The translations under genes were made by a program, and so were the position numbers. From Nitzschia sp. DOCU1 (taxonomy: Eukaryota; Bacillariophyta; Bacillariophyceae; Bacillariales; Bacillariaceae): a stretch of 64,000 bases of DNA. Location of the stretch: contig OX595990.1 of assembly GCA_951394045.1 (NCBI GenBank), positions 310,001 to 374,000 of the forward strand, in the 5' to 3' direction. Positions 63,322-64,000 of this stretch are shown here, one piece after another; position 1 is the stretch's first letter, and each line of letters starts with the position of its first letter. The notes under the pieces were generated by a model. It ran no database searches. It was given only the letters and a program-made list of their open reading frames with translations, and was not told the origin of the DNA.

Positions 63322-64000
63322 TTAGGCGCCGCCATTGAGGTCAGATAACTCAATGCCATGCGATTGGAGTTTGATTTGAAACGTCTTGGTACTGGTATGA
63401 TGAAGACCTTTGTGCAGGTGGTACAATGCCAAAGTCTTGGCTGCCCAAAATCGGGGATCTCTTGTTGCGTTCGAGGATGCTGATGCCGCAGTAGATTCGG
63501 TATTGCTGCTGCTAGTAGTGGTAGCAGCGGCAACGTCAAAAATCAATGACCCAGTATTACTGCTCCTCGGAAGCGACAATGATTGCCGCTGTTGCTGTTG
63601 TTGTATTGCAATCGAAAGATCATAGGCTAGTTCCGAGCATTGTAGTTGATCGCAATCGAGTCCTTCAATACGTAGCAATTCCATGTACTCGATCAGTTGA
63701 TCCAATTGTCGAGACTTGTCCGTAGCTACATCGCCATGGTAGAGGTCATTGTCATCTTGTACGCTTTCTTCTCGCACAATTTGCCGCACTTTTTGTTCAA
63801 ACGTGTCATCGTATAAAAAATTGGCGCCATCTACTACCAAGGCCAAGTGTTGTGCCAATCGTCCAACCCGTCGTCGTCGTGCATCACTTTGGGGGCTGGC
63901 AGTAAAACATGCTGCACATTGACAATCAAATTGATACTTGTGTTTCAAAAAGATTTTTCGGACACGAGTCGAATGATGAAAGGCCACATCACTATAACAC
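63322..64000 (-). CDS. SET/MYND (SMYD-like) protein, 5' partial
   Basis: Minus-strand frame ending at 63322 and open to the window edge, so the N-terminal SET core lies outside. Near the visible start VYSDVAFHHSTRVRKIFLKHKYQFDCQCAACF fits the SMYD-type post-SET/zinc region: R-x(3)-L-x(3)-Y-x-F-x-C-x-C-x(2)-C. Conserved Cys residues (CQCAAC) would bind zinc. Downstream are charged helices, a poly-Gln run and a Ser/Ala/Thr-rich low-complexity segment. A partial duplicate of the 3' end lies at about 62800-62945. Family members methylate protein lysines; catalytic residues cannot be seen here. Confidence 0.7.
   Translation of the reverse strand, partial: CYSDVAFHHSTRVRKIFLKHKYQFDCQCAACFTASPQSDARRRRVGRLAQHLALVVDGANFLYDDTFEQKVRQIVREESVQDDNDLYHGDVATDKSRQLDQLIEYMELLRIEGLDCDQLQCSELAYDLSIAIQQQQQRQSLSLPRSSNTGSLIFDVAAATTTSSSNTESTAASASSNATRDPRFWAAKTLALYHLHKGLHHTSTKTFQIKLQSHGIELSDLNGGA

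Overview
The window is nuclear DNA of a diatom-like eukaryote, most likely a pennate (raphid) diatom. Four things point there. Several proteins start with a signal peptide whose predicted cleavage site is followed by Phe, the 'ASAFAP'-type plastid pre-sequence of diatoms. There is an FCP/LHC-type light-harvesting protein. An enolase carries a mitochondrial-type presequence, as in diatoms with a mitochondrial copy of lower glycolysis. Two proteins carry the GRG...GN domain (DUF6824-like) known from diatoms. Genes are compact, on both strands, with few GT-AG introns (about 75-260 bp) and the standard code. There are no operons, no CRISPR array, and no rRNA or tRNA that I could recognise.

Layout. 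0-9 kb: the 3' part of a flavoprotein oxidoreductase gene, a tandem pair of small, probably plastid-targeted proteins, and two tail-to-tail DUF6824-type paralogues, one with a single-base frameshift. 9-26 kb: an alpha/beta-hydrolase, a TPR-like protein, a MORN-repeat protein, an LCAT/PDAT-like acyltransferase, a YqgF/RuvX-like protein, a small tail-anchored protein, a 7TM receptor-like protein and a putative plastid membrane protein. 27-42 kb: a run of secreted or surface proteins. It has two heme peroxidases with a conserved intron and three tandem Cys-rich/Pro-rich modular secreted proteins, plus a second plastid membrane paralogue and a cyclophilin-like protein. 42.9-44.6 kb: two tandem copies of an 823-bp non-autonomous DNA transposon with terminal inverted repeats and an 8-bp target-site duplication. 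44.8-64 kb: a second TPR-like gene (frameshifted), a decayed inverted copy of an esterase gene beside its intact paralogue, an LHC-like protein, enolase, a heat-shock factor, repeated non-coding DNA, a GPI-like surface protein, a fourth Cys-rich modular protein, a GT31-type glycosyltransferase with a 20-nt exon, and a SET/MYND protein cut by the window edge.

No single pathway links the genes. The strongest theme is the cell surface: four members of one Cys-rich family sharing a pre-pro region (EDFF...GHLRR-x-LQ), two peroxidases (one secreted, one membrane-anchored), a GPI-like Cys-rich protein, a membrane esterase, a galactosyltransferase-type enzyme and a 7TM receptor. I consider the Cys-rich family the best candidate for a little-described system, possibly frustule, extracellular matrix or adhesion. 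That role is inference from secretion, cysteine spacing, Pro linkers and the RxL-like processing motif.
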